From Peptococcaceae bacterium BICA1-7 (lineage in GTDB: Bacteria > Bacillota > Desulfotomaculia > Desulfotomaculales > Desulfocucumaceae): DNA of 64,000 nucleotides. The stretch lies in contig JUEB01000024.1 of assembly GCA_000802095.1 (NCBI GenBank), forward strand, positions 124,001 through 188,000, given 5' to 3'. The translations under genes were made by a program, and so were the position numbers. Positions 62,861-64,000 of the stretch are shown piece by piece (the first letter of the stretch is position 1; every line of letters starts with the position of its first letter). Under the pieces are notes generated by a model. That model was given only the letters and a program-made list of their open reading frames with translations. It searched no databases and was not told the DNA's origin.

Positions 62861-64000
62861 ATGTTCAAGAAGATAGTCAGTAAACCTGTTTCAGAAGTGC
62901 AGAATACTATAAATTCCATGAGGGCAGGGGTTCGCCTTAAACTAATGGCGGTTGTGCTGGTGGCGTTATTGCTGCTGGTGGTTAAAAACCTGTATTTTGA
63001 TTACTGGCATGCGCTGGACAGGAACAAAGCACAGGTGGGGAAGAGTTTTTCTCTGCTGGGAGATATGCTGGAAAACGATATTCTCCGTTGGATTGACAAC
63101 AGGGAGAATGATGTCTCTACAATGGCCGATAATCCACTGGTTAGAAAATTTGCCGGTGAAGTGGCGAGGGGGTCCGGGAATTCAACCGGAACAGCGGAAG
63201 AACTACAGCGATATTGGGAAAAAATAATGGAACAGTATGGTGTTTATGATGAGATTTATATTTCCGATATTGCAGGTAAGATTTTGGTTTCAACCGACAG
63301 CAGCCGCATAAACTCCTACCGTCCGGCGGATAACCTAATCATAGAGCCTCTTAGAACAGGCGCCATTTATTTTAATGACGCATACCTGTCACCGGCCACT
63401 AAAAAGCCGTGCATTGCTTTTTCCATCCCGGTGAGGGCGGAGGAGGGTGGGGCGCCAGATGGTATTGCCTGTATCCTGGTGTACCGCATAGACATACAGT
63501 CTGTGATCCAGCCCCTGCTGGAGGGCACCATCAGCCTTGGCAACACTGGGGAATTGGTTCTTTTAAATAAGCAGGGAATTGCTATTAACGAATTACGGTT
63601 TCGTCCGGGATCAGCTCTCAGGTACCAGTTGAAAAGCGAGCCCGCCCTGAGAGTGGTTCAGGGTGACGAAGGAATAGCGCAGGGCATTGGCTATAACGGG
63701 GAGGAAATGATATCTGTTTACCGTTATATACCCAAAGTGAGCTGGGGCCTGATTATCCGGCAGGAGACCAATGAATTATTCGGTCCCCTCAGGGGAGATA
63801 TATTAAACTCCCTGTTTATAAGCATGGCCTGGGTTCTTTTGGTGCTGGGGATTCTTCTTTATTTTCTAAACCGGATGATCAAACCCCTCAATAGTATGGA
63901 GATAGCTGCCCGGGAAATTGCAGGCGGGGATTTTTCCAGAAGGGTTGCTGTCAATAGAAGGGATGAAATAGGCCGTCTGGGTAATTCACTTAATTACATG
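62861..64000 (+). CDS. dCache-HAMP transmembrane receptor, C-terminus outside window
   Basis: First 380 residues. A TM helix (LMAVVLVALLLLVVKNLYF, about 29-47) precedes an extracellular dCache_1-like sensor (about 60-300; GVYDEIYISDIAGKILVSTD, GNTGELVLLNKQGIAI, SWGLIIRQETNELFGP). A second TM (about 318-340) and HAMP (IKPLNSMEIAAREIAGGDFS) follow. The output domain (kinase, GGDEF, MCP or phosphatase) is beyond the window. AGGAGG precedes ATG. Probably paired with the upstream kinase. Confidence 0.88.
   Translation, partial: MFKKIVSKPVSEVQNTINSMRAGVRLKLMAVVLVALLLLVVKNLYFDYWHALDRNKAQVGKSFSLLGDMLENDILRWIDNRENDVSTMADNPLVRKFAGEVARGSGNSTGTAEELQRYWEKIMEQYGVYDEIYISDIAGKILVSTDSSRINSYRPADNLIIEPLRTGAIYFNDAYLSPATKKPCIAFSIPVRAEEGGAPDGIACILVYRIDIQSVIQPLLEGTISLGNTGELVLLNKQGIAINELRFRPGSALRYQLKSEPALRVVQGDEGIAQGIGYNGEEMISVYRYIPKVSWGLIIRQETNELFGPLRGDILNSLFISMAWVLLVLGILLYFLNRMIKPLNSMEIAAREIAGGDFSRRVAVNRRDEIGRLGNSLNYM

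Noticed and set aside
4862-64000. CRISPR array among the GGAGACAG or CACAGAG repeats
   Set aside because: Repeat units are 7-9 bases, spacing is irregular and there are no cas genes; the pattern is palindromic repeats instead.

Overview
The window is chromosomal DNA from a Gram-positive, endospore-forming, probably anaerobic Firmicute. It most resembles the Desulfotomaculum/Pelotomaculum (Peptococcaceae) type. The evidence is a GerA-GerB-GerC spore-germination operon, AddAB rather than RecBCD, a T-box leader, strong GGAGG ribosome-binding sites with frequent TTG/GTG starts, a B. subtilis yce-like tellurite/stress cluster, and acyl-CoA genes typical of syntrophic or sulfate-reducing relatives. 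No species is assigned.

Layout. 1-4861: end of addB and complete addA. 5101-5973: a lone long-form hisG behind a near-perfect sigma-A promoter. 6244-11242: acyl-CoA metabolism (AMP-forming acyl-CoA ligase, large acyl-CoA dehydrogenase, then divergently an XRE regulator and a second acyl-CoA dehydrogenase). 11589-13830: a pRiA4b-type protein and a MaoC hydratase, bracketed by a partial segmental duplication. About 13850-21840: a decayed accessory island with methyltransferases, TetR, EamA and AraC genes, plus fragments of an IS110 transposase, XRE and LuxR regulators, an RsgA GTPase and an Mrr-type protein. 22174-25086: a TRAP C4-dicarboxylate-type transporter. 25500-37826: the largest accessory system, a Ter stress module with three TerD proteins, TerC, a citrate-lyase-like C-C lyase, a PRTase-TRSP protein, a PRTase-PELOTA protein, a HAD phosphatase, an AIM24-like protein and a TerD-TerA fusion, facing a convergent yceG-telA pair. 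38359-39878: AzlC/AzlD exporter and an FMN-binding protein. 39913-43664: gerABC. 43872-44870: rhomboid protease and a TM1266-like ACT protein. 45381-48296: T-box leader with two antiterminator/terminator modules, then aroF and a prephenate dehydratase/chorismate mutase of unusual domain order. 48350-60810: mixed housekeeping genes (MinD-like ATPase, Gfo/Idh oxidoreductase, ThrRS-like/uridine kinase fusion, XRE-cupin regulator, methyltransferases, small Cys-rich and ferredoxin proteins, metallophosphoesterase, radical SAM, YhaM nuclease). 61306-64000: a receiver-PAS-histidine kinase and the start of a dCache-HAMP receptor that runs off the window.

How the genes work together. The Ter block looks like one metal- or envelope-stress programme. 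TerD and TelA are surface or cytosolic stress proteins and TerC is a membrane protein. The lyase/PRTase/HAD genes match the family set proposed to make a nucleoside-like metabolite. Its promoter is surrounded by palindromes that look like operator sites. The T-box reads best as a phenylalanine sensor (specifier UUC) controlling aromatic amino-acid synthesis.

Non-coding structure is rich. There is a family of roughly 145-170 bp imperfect palindromes ending in CCACAGAGG...CCTCTGTGG, with full copies at 6052, 11301 and 59071 and half copies at 12707, 13604 and 57111. A second family is based on GGAGACAG/CTCCTG. A 39-bp near-perfect palindrome lies at 60888. Several small ORFs with good start signals are also listed.
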